A stretch of DNA of 38,532 nucleotides from Spirochaetia bacterium (GTDB taxonomy: Bacteria > Spirochaetota > Leptospiria > Turneriellales > JAOUFE01): positions 1 through 38,532 of the forward strand of contig JAOUFY010000025.1 in assembly GCA_029857955.1 (NCBI GenBank), read 5' to 3'. This document shows, piece by piece, positions 8,646 to 18,394 of the stretch. The position numbers and the translations under genes are program-made. The notes below the pieces were generated by a model that was not told the DNA's origin, ran no database searches, and saw only the letters and a program-made list of their open reading frames with translations. How positions within the stretch are numbered: the first letter of the stretch is position 1; the number at the start of each line of letters is the position of its first letter.

Positions 8646-9019
8646 ATTTATGCTGATTATTACTGTCTCTTAAATCTCCATTTATGTTTATACTTTTGTA
8701 ATATAATGCTATAAATGATTTAATTTAAAGAAAATTTTCCTTGATTTAAATTATTATACCAAAAATCAATCTGATATGAGATGGACAAGAAAAAATTATT
8801 GTAGAAGGAGAGATTACCGGATTATTGACTTAAAGTGTTAATTTTCAAATAAGGTTTACTAATTAATAAAAAGGAACTTATTGTTTATTAATATATGTCG
8901 ATATTATTAAATAATTGAAATATAATTTGTAATTAATATTTTAATTGTTGATTGTATACGTGTTAGATGATTGCTGGGTTGACTTTGTATAATTACACTT
9001 AAGGGGTTTAATTAAAGAT
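8646..9019. other. Divergent intergenic region, 374 bp
   Basis: It lies between divergently transcribed genes and must contain promoters for both. A TATAAT at 8988-8993 is a possible -10 for the gene at 9020, but no good -35 is spaced for it. A GGAGA-type purine run near 8806 is not followed by an open frame. I find no RNA gene, repeat copy or coding frame here. Confidence 0.4.
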
Positions 9020-9610
9020 ATGGACATTTTAATATTATTTATTTTTTTGTTGATATATTTTATCTGTGCGGCTACAGTACTTTTAATTTACTATTACTAT
9101 CGAATTTTATTTCCGGGTAAAGATAAATACGATAGAGATGAATTGATTAACATTCGATATATTTTAAACATTGAATTTAAAAACTTGTTTCCTTCAAATG
9201 AGAGGGCTCCAGAATTTTTAGTATTAACACTTGGGTCTATAATCGGTTTTATATTTACCTATATAGGCGGAATATATGGGGAAAATTATGAAAGCTATTT
9301 GTTTCATTCAGCTATTTTACCCGTTTTATTATATTTTGGACTCGGATATCTTAAAAAAGAAAAATTAGAAAAAGAACTTCCTTCACCTATACAAAATCTT
9401 TTTAAACATGATTTTAGCTTTTTTATCGGGTTTACATTAAGTACTCTTGCAAAAACAATATTAGTGTATGGTTTTTACCATGTTGTATCTTTTATCTGGG
9501 TATTGCCAAATATTATAGCAATGGTAGCCTCACTTGTGGTTAGAATCGTAGAAAAACACAAGAAGGATGATTATAATCTTTTCTTTAAACGTAAAACATC
9601 CGATAATTAA
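9020..9610 (+). CDS. Small integral membrane protein of unknown function
   Basis: A 196-residue hydrophobic protein I do not recognise. Likely transmembrane segments are about 2-27, 68-86, 92-110, 129-150 and 152-174. A charged loop lies around 30-60 (FPGKDKYDRDELINIRYIL), and the tail is basic. A GGGG run lies 11 bases before the ATG. A gap of about 60 bases separates it from the chemoreceptor gene downstream, so they may be co-transcribed. No catalytic motif is visible. Confidence 0.65.
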   Translation: MDILILFIFLLIYFICAATVLLIYYYYRILFPGKDKYDRDELINIRYILNIEFKNLFPSNERAPEFLVLTLGSIIGFIFTYIGGIYGENYESYLFHSAILPVLLYFGLGYLKKEKLEKELPSPIQNLFKHDFSFFIGFTLSTLAKTILVYGFYHVVSFIWVLPNIIAMVASLVVRIVEKHKKDDYNLFFKRKTSDN

Positions 9611-9673
9611 TGTATTAAATTTACTTACATTTACTGTTTCAATGATAAATGTAAATGAATTTCAAGAGTGTAC

Positions 9674-11866
9674 ATGAAAAAAAAGGATGATTCAGGAAAT
9701 ACAGACAAAATTGATGATGTATCAATTTTAGTTGAAGATGATACATTTATACGTAAGTATAGTATTCAACAGCAAATTACCGGCGGAATTACGTTTATAC
9801 TTGGCGGAATTGCTACCATTGCAGCAATTGTTGTTTTTGTAATGGGACGTTTATACGTAATAAATGATGCAAAAGAACATTATGAAGAAATTGCTCATTC
9901 CAGCGCAGTAATGGTTCAGCAATCCCTTCTTAAACATGCTCAATTTTTAGAGCAATTTTCTGAAAATGAAGTATTGCATCGATCATTATCCAGGAATGAT
10001 CCTAATTTATTAAAAGAACCAATCAATCATTACATAAGTCGTAATATTGAAATGGAGGGCATCTGGATTTTAACTGGTGACGGTAAAGTATTTGCTTATA
10101 ATCAACGAAATAATACAAATGAAACCAGGTGGGGCGATTTAGTTAGAAAAAACTATTCTTCCGAAGACTGGTTTTATAAATGTAAAAATACAAAAGTTCC
10201 ATTATTTTATCCGGACGCATTAAATTTAAAAACGGATGAAACCTCTCTTCCTAAAAATGTATATTTATGGACACAGCCTATTTCTGACGGTAAAGGGTGT
10301 GTTGTTGTTTTTGAAAACTCCACTTTACTATCAAAGAATATATTTAAAAAAATTACTTTTAATCGAAAAAACCTGAAGTTAAGAACAATTCAGGCTCATG
10401 TATTGGGTATGGACGGTCAGGTTTTATATAGTACAGATTCTGACTGGAATAAATACATTGCCAATAAAGAAAAATATAATCCAATGACATTGTATATTAA
10501 ATCAGATGCAATTGGATCAAGAATTGAGCAAATTCATAATCGAAATGTTATGTTTGCCTGGAGCACTCTTAAAGAGAATCTAGGTGCACAGGAAGATTTA
10601 TTTTTAAATGCAGCAGTTGTTATTCAAGTTGATACCAATGAAGTATTTAAACCGCTCTACTATTTGATTCTTTTATTGATTGGGCTTGTACTTTTTGTAA
10701 CTTCAACCGCAAGTTATTTATCATATTCAAGAAGTAAAAAACTTGTTCATTTTCCAATAATGGAAATGGAAGAAAACATGGAAAAGGCAATTTCGGGTGA
10801 TTTATCATTTGAATCGATTAAAATTATTGATAAAAATGATATAGGCTTTTTAGCTTATAACATAAATCAGATGGTCAATCGTTTTCGAGGTATGCTGGCG
10901 TTAATGTTAGATAGCGGAAAAGAAGTTATGGATGAAGGCAAAAAGCTGTTTAACAATCTGGGTATAATGCAGGAAACTGCATTAAAATCTAAAAATATGC
11001 TAAAAGATGCTTCTGCGATAGTAACGCAAATTGCGCGTGTTTCTGAAGAAGTTTATCAGGATGTTATTACCTCACAAAACATAGCCAGTACCAATAGAGC
11101 TGCAATGGAGAATTTAAGAGTATCCTTTGAAGAATCGGGTAATAAAAGATTAGAAATTACCGTGAGCGCTAAAAATGTTGTACAAAAATCAAATTCAGGT
11201 CTTCAGACAATCGATGAATTTGCAAAGAATGTTGAAAAAATTTCGGAATCATCAAAAAAAATTCGAGGAATTATTAATATCATTGATAACATTTCTGATC
11301 AGACGAACTTACTTGCGTTAAATGCTTCTATCGAAGCTGCTCGAGCTGGTGTTCATGGTCAGGGTTTTTCAGTGGTAGCAAATGAAATTTCAGAACTGGC
11401 AAAGCGATCTGCAACCAGCGCGCAGGAGATTACATCATTAATTAAAGAAACTGTTCAGCAGGTGGTGGATGTTTCAACCAAGGTTGAAAGCGCGAAAGGC
11501 TTTTTTAAGCAAATCGTTGAGATGATGAAAAAACTCGATAAAGAAATCATTGACATGGCTGATGCTGTAACTCTTCAGGAAATATCTGTATCTGAAACAG
11601 CAGAAAGAGCGCAAAAAAACGCAATGATTTCAAAGAAAATAAGCGAAATCACCAAAAATCAGACACTTCATACAGAAAGTCTCGATTTAATTATGAAAAA
11701 AATTGAAGTACTTTCCATTGAAAGTAACAAAGAAATAGAAGAAGATGATCAGCTACTGCAAATATTTATGAGTAAAATAAAGAAATTAGTCGATGTAGCA
11801 AGCCAATTTAAAATTCATAAAGAAACGCTGGAATCAAAAATAAACACATTAAAAAAAGATGCATAA
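9674..11866 (+). CDS. Methyl-accepting chemotaxis protein
   Basis: A receptor of 730 residues from ATG 9674, chosen over the in-frame GTG at 9668 because AAGAG is better spaced for it. TM1 is about 35-60, followed by a periplasmic dCache/Cache-like sensor of about 265 residues ([15 protein letters not shown]) and TM2 about 329-349. A HAMP region covers about 353-408. A long cytoplasmic coiled coil has its tip near 540-575 ([32 protein letters not shown]). The tip binds CheA and CheW. The ligand cannot be predicted. The chain ends in a lysine-rich tail without the NWETF-type CheR-tethering peptide. It is followed after 43 bases by cheW, so receptor and coupling protein are made together. Confidence 0.95.
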   Translation: MKKKDDSGNTDKIDDVSILVEDDTFIRKYSIQQQITGGITFILGGIATIAAIVVFVMGRLYVINDAKEHYEEIAHSSAVMVQQSLLKHAQFLEQFSENEVLHRSLSRNDPNLLKEPINHYISRNIEMEGIWILTGDGKVFAYNQRNNTNETRWGDLVRKNYSSEDWFYKCKNTKVPLFYPDALNLKTDETSLPKNVYLWTQPISDGKGCVVVFENSTLLSKNIFKKITFNRKNLKLRTIQAHVLGMDGQVLYSTDSDWNKYIANKEKYNPMTLYIKSDAIGSRIEQIHNRNVMFAWSTLKENLGAQEDLFLNAAVVIQVDTNEVFKPLYYLILLLIGLVLFVTSTASYLSYSRSKKLVHFPIMEMEENMEKAISGDLSFESIKIIDKNDIGFLAYNINQMVNRFRGMLALMLDSGKEVMDEGKKLFNNLGIMQETALKSKNMLKDASAIVTQIARVSEEVYQDVITSQNIASTNRAAMENLRVSFEESGNKRLEITVSAKNVVQKSNSGLQTIDEFAKNVEKISESSKKIRGIINIIDNISDQTNLLALNASIEAARAGVHGQGFSVVANEISELAKRSATSAQEITSLIKETVQQVVDVSTKVESAKGFFKQIVEMMKKLDKEIIDMADAVTLQEISVSETAERAQKNAMISKKISEITKNQTLHTESLDLIMKKIEVLSIESNKEIEEDDQLLQIFMSKIKKLVDVASQFKIHKETLESKINTLKKDA

Positions 11867-11909
11867 AAGTAAAAATTATACATACTTTAGTGTATATTAA
11901 AGGAAATAT

Positions 11910-12425
11910 ATGGCAGAAAATAATAGTATTCGTAAAATAAACGAGTTTGACGAAGACTTCAATGTAAGTGCAAGTAATAAATCAAGACAGATCATTGTAT
12001 TTAGAGTAGGTAAAGAAGATTATGGACTGGAAATTGATAAGGTGCAGGAAGTTATACGCATGAAAACTATAAAAAAACTTCCCCGCAGTCCGCATTTTAT
12101 TCTTGGTGTAATGAATCTTCGTGGAAATATAATACCCATCATTGGTTTAAGGCAAAAGTTCGGGCTTCCTGAAGTTACTTATGACGAGTATACAAGGATT
12201 GTTGTAGTAAATCATGATTCTAAACTTGTCGGAATGGTAGTGGATGAAGTAAATCGAGTTATCAATGTACCTGAAAACAGCATTGAAGGTAATTCGGATA
12301 TGGTTAGAGAAAATACAAAAGCGCTTGTTCGAGGTGTAGCTAAACTTGATGATCAGGTTGTTATTTTAATAGAACTAGATTATCTCATATATTCTTATGA
12401 AGAAGTGGATCATACTGAAAAATAA
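11910..12425 (+). CDS. cheW: CheW-type chemotaxis coupling protein
   Basis: A 171-residue protein with a single CheW domain at about residues 27-165 (IIVFRVGKEDYGLEIDKVQE; PHFILGVMNLRGNIIPIIGL; VGMVVDEVNRVI). It links receptors to CheA in signalling arrays at the membrane. The first 25 residues are a polar tail. An AAAGGAAA ribosome site is placed well. Its position directly after a receptor gene suggests a dedicated or co-expressed partner; a spirochaete normally carries several cheW genes elsewhere. Confidence 0.93.
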   Translation: MAENNSIRKINEFDEDFNVSASNKSRQIIVFRVGKEDYGLEIDKVQEVIRMKTIKKLPRSPHFILGVMNLRGNIIPIIGLRQKFGLPEVTYDEYTRIVVVNHDSKLVGMVVDEVNRVINVPENSIEGNSDMVRENTKALVRGVAKLDDQVVILIELDYLIYSYEEVDHTEK

Positions 12426-12442
12426 TTTATAATGAACAAAGT

Positions 12443-13630
12443 ATGAAGTATTTGCATGAAGCGTTTATGCAATCCATTTATGCTATTGGTAATTCTGATC
12501 CAAACCCCCCTGTCGGCGCAATATTAGTCAGTAATAAAAATAAAATCATTGGTTCTGGTTATACCCAGGTTTATGGTTCGCATCATGCGGAGATCATGGC
12601 TATTGAAGAAGCTAAAAAAAATCATGGCATCGATAGTCTGATTGGTTCGACACTATATGTTACACTTGAACCTTGTAATCACTTTGGAAAAACTCCACCC
12701 TGTACAACAGCCATTAAAAAAAATCAAATCAGCAAAGTTGTTATTGCTTCTTTAGATCAAACTGATAAAGTAAATGGCGCTGAAGAACTTCGATCATCAA
12801 ATATTGATGTAAAACTTTATAATTCCGATGATTTTAAAGATGAATTGTTATGGACTTTAGATGCATTCCATTATGCTCAAAAAAATAAAAAACCAAGAGT
12901 GATATTAAAATGGGCACAGACTTCAAGTGGATGGCTTGCTCCAATGTCTGGAAAAAGCGGTCCAATTTCTAATGCGTTTTCCAGGGAGGCTGTTTTTCGT
13001 ATCAGAAAACTTTTTAATTCAATTTTGGTTACCCCTGGAACTGTATTATCAGACCGGCCTTTATTAAACTCTCGATTTAATGGTAGTTTTTCACTGAATT
13101 TAAAAAATGAAAATTTTTTATTAAAATCACTTTCTGCATTTGAATTAAATTATCCCGATGAATATCGGAAAAATATTAAAAGATTTATTATGTTACCACG
13201 ACTTGATAAAAATTGGAATGAAAATGATTTAAAAGAATATTTAAATTTACAGGCTTCTTTGGAAGGATCGTACTTTTTTATTACAGATGATCCTCAACAG
13301 GAAAAATTGATGACCTCGTGGGGTTTTAACTGTTTTGTATCGGATTATAGTGATATTTCAGGTATATTGAATTATACCTATAAAATGGGCGCCATAAATC
13401 TAATGGTTGAAGCCGGACCATCGTTTTGTAAACACTTTATTGAAAATTCTGTTCCAAACTTATTGTTTATTTTTAAAAGCAGGCAAGAACAATGGGGGAA
13501 AGGGCGAGGTTTTTTTTTAAGTTTTGATGCTGCACAAAACAATGAAAACAAGATAAAAGAATCTGGATATATCAAACTTTACAATATTCAATTAAACACA
13601 GATGAATTACAGGTTTACCAAAAAAAATAA
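12443..13630 (+). CDS. ribD: Bifunctional riboflavin biosynthesis protein RibD (deaminase/reductase)
   Basis: A 395-residue protein. The N-terminal cytidine-deaminase-like domain (about 1-145) has zinc ligands H48 (HAE, with catalytic E50), C78 and C87 in PCNHFGKTPPC. The C-terminal domain (about 148-395) is the RibD reductase (PRVILKWAQTSSGWLA; ILVTPGTVLSDRPLLNSRF; LMVEAGPSF). It converts the GTP-derived pyrimidine to the ribitylamino form in two steps of riboflavin synthesis. Both domains appear intact. The gene starts 17 bases after cheW with no clear ribosome site and no other rib genes nearby, so it may be translationally coupled to cheW. I see no FMN riboswitch upstream. Confidence 0.93.
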   Translation: MKYLHEAFMQSIYAIGNSDPNPPVGAILVSNKNKIIGSGYTQVYGSHHAEIMAIEEAKKNHGIDSLIGSTLYVTLEPCNHFGKTPPCTTAIKKNQISKVVIASLDQTDKVNGAEELRSSNIDVKLYNSDDFKDELLWTLDAFHYAQKNKKPRVILKWAQTSSGWLAPMSGKSGPISNAFSREAVFRIRKLFNSILVTPGTVLSDRPLLNSRFNGSFSLNLKNENFLLKSLSAFELNYPDEYRKNIKRFIMLPRLDKNWNENDLKEYLNLQASLEGSYFFITDDPQQEKLMTSWGFNCFVSDYSDISGILNYTYKMGAINLMVEAGPSFCKHFIENSVPNLLFIFKSRQEQWGKGRGFFLSFDAAQNNENKIKESGYIKLYNIQLNTDELQVYQKK

Positions 13631-13657
13631 TTGTTTAAAACATCTGTAAAACCCGAC

Positions 13658-13712
13658 TAAATTGCTGCGTGTGCAAATATGTGAATTCATAAAACCATCC
13701 TTGTTTATAATG
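13658..13712 (+). repeat. Dispersed intergenic repeat, copy B
   Basis: It matches copies C and D without indels from TGCTGCGTGTGC through CCTTGTTTATAATG, with one C-to-A change in the core. It begins 28 bases after the ribD stop. Confidence 0.8.
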
Positions 13713-13758
13713 TATTTTAAAATTGCCTGATTTGAAACTGGTTTTGATAATTCTGGAA

Positions 13759-13787
13759 TTGACGACCTGTCTTATGAATTCGATATT
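13759..13787 (+). promoter_or_regulatory. Putative sigma-70 promoter for aspartokinase
   Basis: TTGACG (13759-13764), a 17-base spacer and GATATT (13782-13787). A 7-bp inverted repeat, ATGATGT (13801-13807) and ACATCAT (13824-13830), follows downstream and could be an operator or a leader hairpin. Spacing is good but the -10 is poor. Confidence 0.35.
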
Positions 13788-13856
13788 ACCTTTACACTAA
13801 ATGATGTAGGTATGATATAAAAAACATCATGTTTGGTATAAATTGTTTAAAATGAT

Positions 13857-15086
13857 ATGATTGAAAATTTAATTGTACAAAAATTTGGCGGTACATCTGT
13901 AGGCGATCCTGAGCGAATTCGAAATGTCGCGGCTCGTATTAAAAGTTATCATGACAGGGGTCATAAGGTTGTGGTTGTTGTATCTGCAATGGGTAAAACA
14001 ACGAACAATCTCATTAGTCTGGCAACAGAAGTTGCTGATATTCGGCCAAAGCGTGAAATGGATATGTTGCTGGCTACAGGCGAACAGGTTTCGATCGCTT
14101 TACTTGCAATGGCATTACATTCCAATGGAGTTGATGCGATTTCATTTACCGGTTCACAGGTAAAAATTTTAACAGATAAAAATTTTTCTAATGCCAGAAT
14201 TGAAAAAATTGATACCAAAGTTCTTGAAAATGCGCTTAATCGAGGCACAGTTTGTATTGTAGCCGGATTTCAAGGTGTTGATATCGAAGATAACATCACG
14301 ACCCTTGGCCGAGGCGGGTCTGATACTTCTGCTGTAGCTCTTGCTGCTGCTCTTGGCGCAAAAGAATGTGAAATTTATACCGACGTTGACGGGGTTTATA
14401 CCACGGATCCCAATAAAGTTCCCGAAGCGCGTCTCATGCAAAAAATCAGTTATGATGAAATGCTTGAACTGGCATCGCTGGGAGCTGGTGTTTTACATTC
14501 TCGATCTGTCGAATTTGGTAAAAAATACAATGTCATTATTCATGTTAGATCAAGTTTTCATTATTCAGAAGGAACCCGTGTTGTTCCTGAGGAGCAAGTT
14601 ATGGAAAAATTATTAGTAACAGGGGTGACCTTGAAAAACGACGAATCGAGAATCAGTTTAACCGACATTCCCGATCGTCCGGGAATTGCCGCCGCTGTTT
14701 TTGAGGTACTGGCAAAAATCGGCGCGAATGTGGATATGATTGTTCAATCGACAGGCCAAAACAAGTTAAACACGATTTCATTTTCGGTGCTTCGAAAAGA
14801 CATTGATGAATGTGAAATTGCGCTGAACCTTCTTTTAAAAGAATGGGGTACCGGTTTAATGAGCATAGAAAAAGAAATTGCCATTGTATCTGCAGTTGGT
14901 GTGGGTATGAAGTCGCATGGCGGAATTGCTGCAAAAATGTTTAACGCCTTTGCAAACGAGGGAATTAACATTGAAATGATTTCAACCAGTGAAATAAAAA
15001 TTTCATGCGTTATTGAAAAAGCAGCAGGCGAAAAAGCCTTGAAATTGCTTCATAAAGTTTTTGAGCTGGAAAAATCCGTTACATAA
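13857..15086 (+). CDS. lysC: Aspartokinase
   Basis: A 409-residue monofunctional aspartate kinase. The kinase domain (about 1-240) has [13 protein letters not shown] at residues 9-21, [10 protein letters not shown] and [18 protein letters not shown]. The regulatory half has two ACT domains (about 265-335 and 345-409: [50 protein letters not shown] in separate segments), as in lysine- or threonine-inhibited enzymes. It phosphorylates aspartate at the head of lysine, threonine, methionine and diaminopimelate synthesis. The diaminopimelate link to peptidoglycan fits its proximity to murI, although a 166-base gap separates them. No Shine-Dalgarno is seen before the ATG. Confidence 0.95.
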   Translation: MIENLIVQKFGGTSVGDPERIRNVAARIKSYHDRGHKVVVVVSAMGKTTNNLISLATEVADIRPKREMDMLLATGEQVSIALLAMALHSNGVDAISFTGSQVKILTDKNFSNARIEKIDTKVLENALNRGTVCIVAGFQGVDIEDNITTLGRGGSDTSAVALAAALGAKECEIYTDVDGVYTTDPNKVPEARLMQKISYDEMLELASLGAGVLHSRSVEFGKKYNVIIHVRSSFHYSEGTRVVPEEQVMEKLLVTGVTLKNDESRISLTDIPDRPGIAAAVFEVLAKIGANVDMIVQSTGQNKLNTISFSVLRKDIDECEIALNLLLKEWGTGLMSIEKEIAIVSAVGVGMKSHGGIAAKMFNAFANEGINIEMISTSEIKISCVIEKAAGEKALKLLHKVFELEKSVT

Positions 15087-15252
15087 TACAATTTTGCAGT
15101 ACATTGCGGATAGAAGGATACAAGATAAGAAAACAATTGTATGTTATATAAAAAAAACCAGGTTAATGACAGGTGACTTATTCACGTAATTCAGATTTAT
15201 TTTTTACCATGTATTTTATTCGTGTCTTTTACATTTTTCAAAATTAAATAAA

Positions 15253-16071
15253 ATGGCAGATAACAGAGCGATAGGAATTTTTGACAGCGGCTTGGGCGGT
15301 TTAACTGTTCTTGCCGCAATAAAGAAAAAATTTCCCAATGAAAATTTAATTTATTTTGGCGATACAGCACGTGTACCCTATGGTTCAAAATCACGCGAGA
15401 CCGTAATCCGTTATTCGCTGGAAATTCAAGATTTTTTAGTTGAGCAAAATGTTAAAATGATTGTGGTGGCGTGTAATACCGCATCTTCACATGCCCTTGA
15501 TGAAATGCGAAAAAAATATGACATTCCTGTTTTGGGCGTCGTAGAGCCAGGGGTAATGGCTTTAACCAAACAACAACAAATATTAGAGCAAAAGATTGAA
15601 AAAGCCGCTGTGATCGCTACACGTTCTACAATTAAAAGCGGATCATACGATGCAGCATTAAAAAAAATAAACCCCGAGGTATACCTTTATTCAAAGGCAT
15701 GTCCTTTGTTGGTACCTTTGATAGAAGAAGGCTTTACTGATCGAAAAGCTACGGAAATGATACTTAGAGAATATCTTGACGAAATCATTCGAGAAGATAT
15801 TCATTATATTATACTTGGCTGTACGCATTATCCGCTTCTTAAAGGTATGATGCAAAGGTTATACCCTTCAATTACGCTCATTGATTCATCGGTAGAAACA
15901 GCAACAATGATGGAAGGTCTTTTAAATGTAAATGGGTTAAAAAATGAATCCACAAATAACGGATTTATCAAGTTATTTGTTTCGGACATTACAGATTCAT
16001 TACTGGATATGGAAAAATTATTTTTTGGAGGAACCATCGACAGCGTTGAAAAAGTTTCGCTGGGTTGGTGA
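15253..16071 (+). CDS. murI: Glutamate racemase
   Basis: A 272-residue cytoplasmic enzyme making D-glutamate for peptidoglycan. The N-terminal signature is [14 protein letters not shown] with Asp11. The two catalytic cysteines are C74 (VACNTASSH) and C190 (GCTHYPLL). Length and motifs are normal for the family. The start has no visible ribosome site, a pattern seen for several first genes in this window. The stop is only 4 bases before the LepA start, so the pair is likely co-transcribed and coupled. Confidence 0.95.
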   Translation: MADNRAIGIFDSGLGGLTVLAAIKKKFPNENLIYFGDTARVPYGSKSRETVIRYSLEIQDFLVEQNVKMIVVACNTASSHALDEMRKKYDIPVLGVVEPGVMALTKQQQILEQKIEKAAVIATRSTIKSGSYDAALKKINPEVYLYSKACPLLVPLIEEGFTDRKATEMILREYLDEIIREDIHYIILGCTHYPLLKGMMQRLYPSITLIDSSVETATMMEGLLNVNGLKNESTNNGFIKLFVSDITDSLLDMEKLFFGGTIDSVEKVSLGW

Positions 16072-16075
16072 TTAT

Positions 16076-17908
16076 ATGGGTTATCAAAATATATCGACAT
16101 CGCACATTCGCAATTTTTCCATCATAGCACACATAGATCACGGTAAAAGTACGCTTGCTGATCGAATTTTAGAGTTTGCAAGAGTTACAGATGCTCGAAC
16201 ACAAAAGGCTCAGATTCTTGACAGTATGGATATTGAACGTGAACGCGGAATTACCATTAAATCAAACTCAGCGACATTTGTTTATACTGCATTGGACGGA
16301 CAAAAGTATTTATTTAATTTAATCGACACTCCAGGACATGTAGATTTTACTTTTGAGGTTACGCGATCTCTCGCTGCCTGCGAGGGTGTATTGCTTTTAA
16401 TCGATGCAACCCAGGGTATTCAAGCGCAAACACTGGCGAATTACTACCTTGCCCTTGACTCTGATTTAATGATTTTACCGGTTATTAATAAAATAGATCT
16501 GCCTTCAGCAAATATTGAAAAAATTAAAGAACAGATCGACAAAAGCCTTGGTTTAAATCCTGATGAAGCAGTACCAGTTTCGGCTAAATCAGGTCTGGGT
16601 GTAAACAATTTGATGGAGGCCATTGTAAAATACATTCCTGCGCCAGAGAGCAACGATGAAAAAAAATTACGCGCCTTGTTGTTCGATGCCTACTTTGATG
16701 TTTACCGCGGTGTGGTTGCCAAGGTTCGTGTTTTCGAGGGCAAGCTAAAAAAGAATGATCGAATTTTATTTATGCGAAAACAGACCTCGCATGTAGTTAA
16801 CGAAATTGGAATCAGTCAGTTAAGTCTTATACAAACTGGAGCTTTAAATTCAGGCGAGGTGGGTTATATGGTTACGGGCTTAAAAAACGTAGGGGATATC
16901 ATGCTCGGCGATACTTTGACCGATGCAAATGATCCGGCAGATACTCCTTTATTAAAATATAAAGATATAAAACCAATGGTATTTTCAGGTATGTTCCCGG
17001 TTAATTCTGATGAATATGAAGAATTAAAAGAAGCCATTCAAAAACTTGCTTTAAACGACTCAGCTCTTACTTATGAACCAGAAAGCAGCGAGGCATTGGG
17101 CTTTGGTTACCGTGTGGGCTATCTTGGACTTCTGCATATGGAGATCGTTCAAGAAAGGCTTGAACGTGAATTTGGTTTAACTTTAATTACAACAGCTCCA
17201 TCTGTAAGTTACGATATTCATACCACCAAAGGATTGGTTAAAATTGATAACCCTGCAGAATTTCCCGATCCTGGAATTATAACGTCGATTGAAGAGCCCT
17301 ACGTCAAGATTAACATTATAACTCCTGCCGAATACATGGGAAACATACTTAATCTTCTTCAGGAAAAACGCGGAGAAAATGTTTCGATGAATTATCTTGA
17401 CTCAACGACCGTTCAGTTAGTTTATTTATTGCCGCTTGGCGAAATGATTTTTGAATTTTATGATCGTTTAAAAAGCGTTTCTCGGGGATATGCGACACTT
17501 GATTATGAATTGTATGAATATAGAAAGAGCGAACTCGTTAAACTCGACATCATCGTACATAATCATAAGGTTGATGCGCTTTCAATGATCATTCATAAAA
17601 GCTCAGCTGAAATGAAAGGCCGTGAAATCATCGGAAAGTTAAAAAACATCATTAAAAAACACCAGTTTCAAATACCATTGCAGGCAGCTGTCGGAAGCCG
17701 TGTTGTGGCCCGTGAAAATATTTCTGCGTTACGTAAAAACGTCACTGCTAAATGTTATGGCGGCGATATCAGTCGAAAACGAAAGCTTCTTGATAAACAA
17801 AAAGAAGGTAAAAAACGTATGAAAATGATTGGATCTGTTGAAATACCCCAGGAAGCCTTTTTATCTGTCTTAAAAAGCGGTGAAGGAAAAAGCAGCGACG
17901 ATGATTAA
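16076..17908 (+). CDS. lepA: Elongation factor 4 (LepA) GTPase
   Basis: A 610-residue product from ATG 16076. The same frame is open back to 15944, but the extra 44 codons overlap murI and do not match the family. G1 is HIDHGKST, G2 lies in RGITIKS, G3 is DTPGHVDF and G4 is NKID. The C-terminal LepA-specific domain ends in a basic region ([20 protein letters not shown]). It acts on stalled or mistranslocated ribosomes. It is coupled to murI with a 4-base gap. A dispersed repeat copy follows in the opposite orientation. Confidence 0.96.
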   Translation: MGYQNISTSHIRNFSIIAHIDHGKSTLADRILEFARVTDARTQKAQILDSMDIERERGITIKSNSATFVYTALDGQKYLFNLIDTPGHVDFTFEVTRSLAACEGVLLLIDATQGIQAQTLANYYLALDSDLMILPVINKIDLPSANIEKIKEQIDKSLGLNPDEAVPVSAKSGLGVNNLMEAIVKYIPAPESNDEKKLRALLFDAYFDVYRGVVAKVRVFEGKLKKNDRILFMRKQTSHVVNEIGISQLSLIQTGALNSGEVGYMVTGLKNVGDIMLGDTLTDANDPADTPLLKYKDIKPMVFSGMFPVNSDEYEELKEAIQKLALNDSALTYEPESSEALGFGYRVGYLGLLHMEIVQERLEREFGLTLITTAPSVSYDIHTTKGLVKIDNPAEFPDPGIITSIEEPYVKINIITPAEYMGNILNLLQEKRGENVSMNYLDSTTVQLVYLLPLGEMIFEFYDRLKSVSRGYATLDYELYEYRKSELVKLDIIVHNHKVDALSMIIHKSSAEMKGREIIGKLKNIIKKHQFQIPLQAAVGSRVVARENISALRKNVTAKCYGGDISRKRKLLDKQKEGKKRMKMIGSVEIPQEAFLSVLKSGEGKSSDDD

Positions 17909-17927
17909 TTTTATCAAATAAAAAAGT

Positions 17928-17984
17928 CATTATAAACAAGGTTGATTTTTCCGCTTCGTATATTGGCACACGCAGCAATTTATT
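17928..17984 (-). repeat. Dispersed intergenic repeat, copy C (inverted)
   Basis: The reverse complement carries TGCTGCGTGTGCCAA followed by the conserved CCTTGTTTATAATG end, with no indels relative to copies B and D. It is the only copy opposite in orientation to its upstream gene. It begins 20 bases after the lepA stop. Confidence 0.8.
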
Positions 17985-18017
17985 AATCAACGTGGTTTAT
18001 TATTCAATTGAAAGAAT

Positions 18018-18253
18018 TTAATCGTCAAAATGAATTAAATGAACCCTCGAAAAACCGTTTTCATTGGTATAGATTATGGATCGTTCGTACAAGCCGAAAA
18101 TATCTTCAATCTTAGTCAGCTCTCATAAAATTTGTATGTTTTCACATTTGATAAAGTACATTCCTGTGTTTAATTTTACAAATTCTTTTGCTTCACAAAA
18201 ATTCAAAATTAATGCGCCAACAGCTTCACGCTTGAATTGGAAAAATTAATCAT
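18018..18253 (-). pseudogene. Probable decayed STAS (anti-sigma factor antagonist-like) gene
   Basis: Read on the minus strand, two overlapping frames give pieces that resemble a STAS domain. MINFSNSS (from 18253) resembles the central strand. After a frame change comes EAVGALILNFCEAKEF, then an in-frame TGA (18123-18125), then ELTKIEDIFGLYE, which resembles the family's C-terminal helix (compare LFKVTMMDRIFETSD in the intact STAS protein at 21552). The frame ends at 18018. No intact frame is recoverable. The resemblance is by eye and moderate. The rest of the 17909-18394 gap holds repeat copy C and the promoter of the next gene. Confidence 0.4.
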
Positions 18254-18361
18254 GCATTGCACTCGTACCGCTACGATTATATTAAACGATTGAATTAATT
18301 ATTTTTCATCAGGCGTTAACCGGTAGATTAGTGATTTTTTATATATTTGATAACAATTTGA

Positions 18362-18389
18362 TTGACAAATGGTGTATAATGTCTATAAT
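18362..18389 (+). promoter_or_regulatory. Promoter-like elements directly at the start of the CsgG-like gene
   Basis: TTGACA (18362-18367), a 16-base spacer and TATAAT (18384-18389). A second TATAAT lies at 18375-18380. The first pairing places the transcript start at or within a base or two of the ATG at 18395, which would give a leaderless mRNA. Confidence 0.45.
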
Positions 18390-18394
18390 TTCAT

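Noticed and set aside
15944..16075. N-terminal extension of LepA by 44 codons
   Set aside because: The extension overlaps murI out of frame and does not match LepA; the conserved start is at 16076.
17769..17990. Minus-strand frame of 73 codons covering repeat copy C
   Set aside because: Most of it is antisense to the end of lepA. Only the repeat part recurs elsewhere, so it is reported as a repeat and not as a gene.
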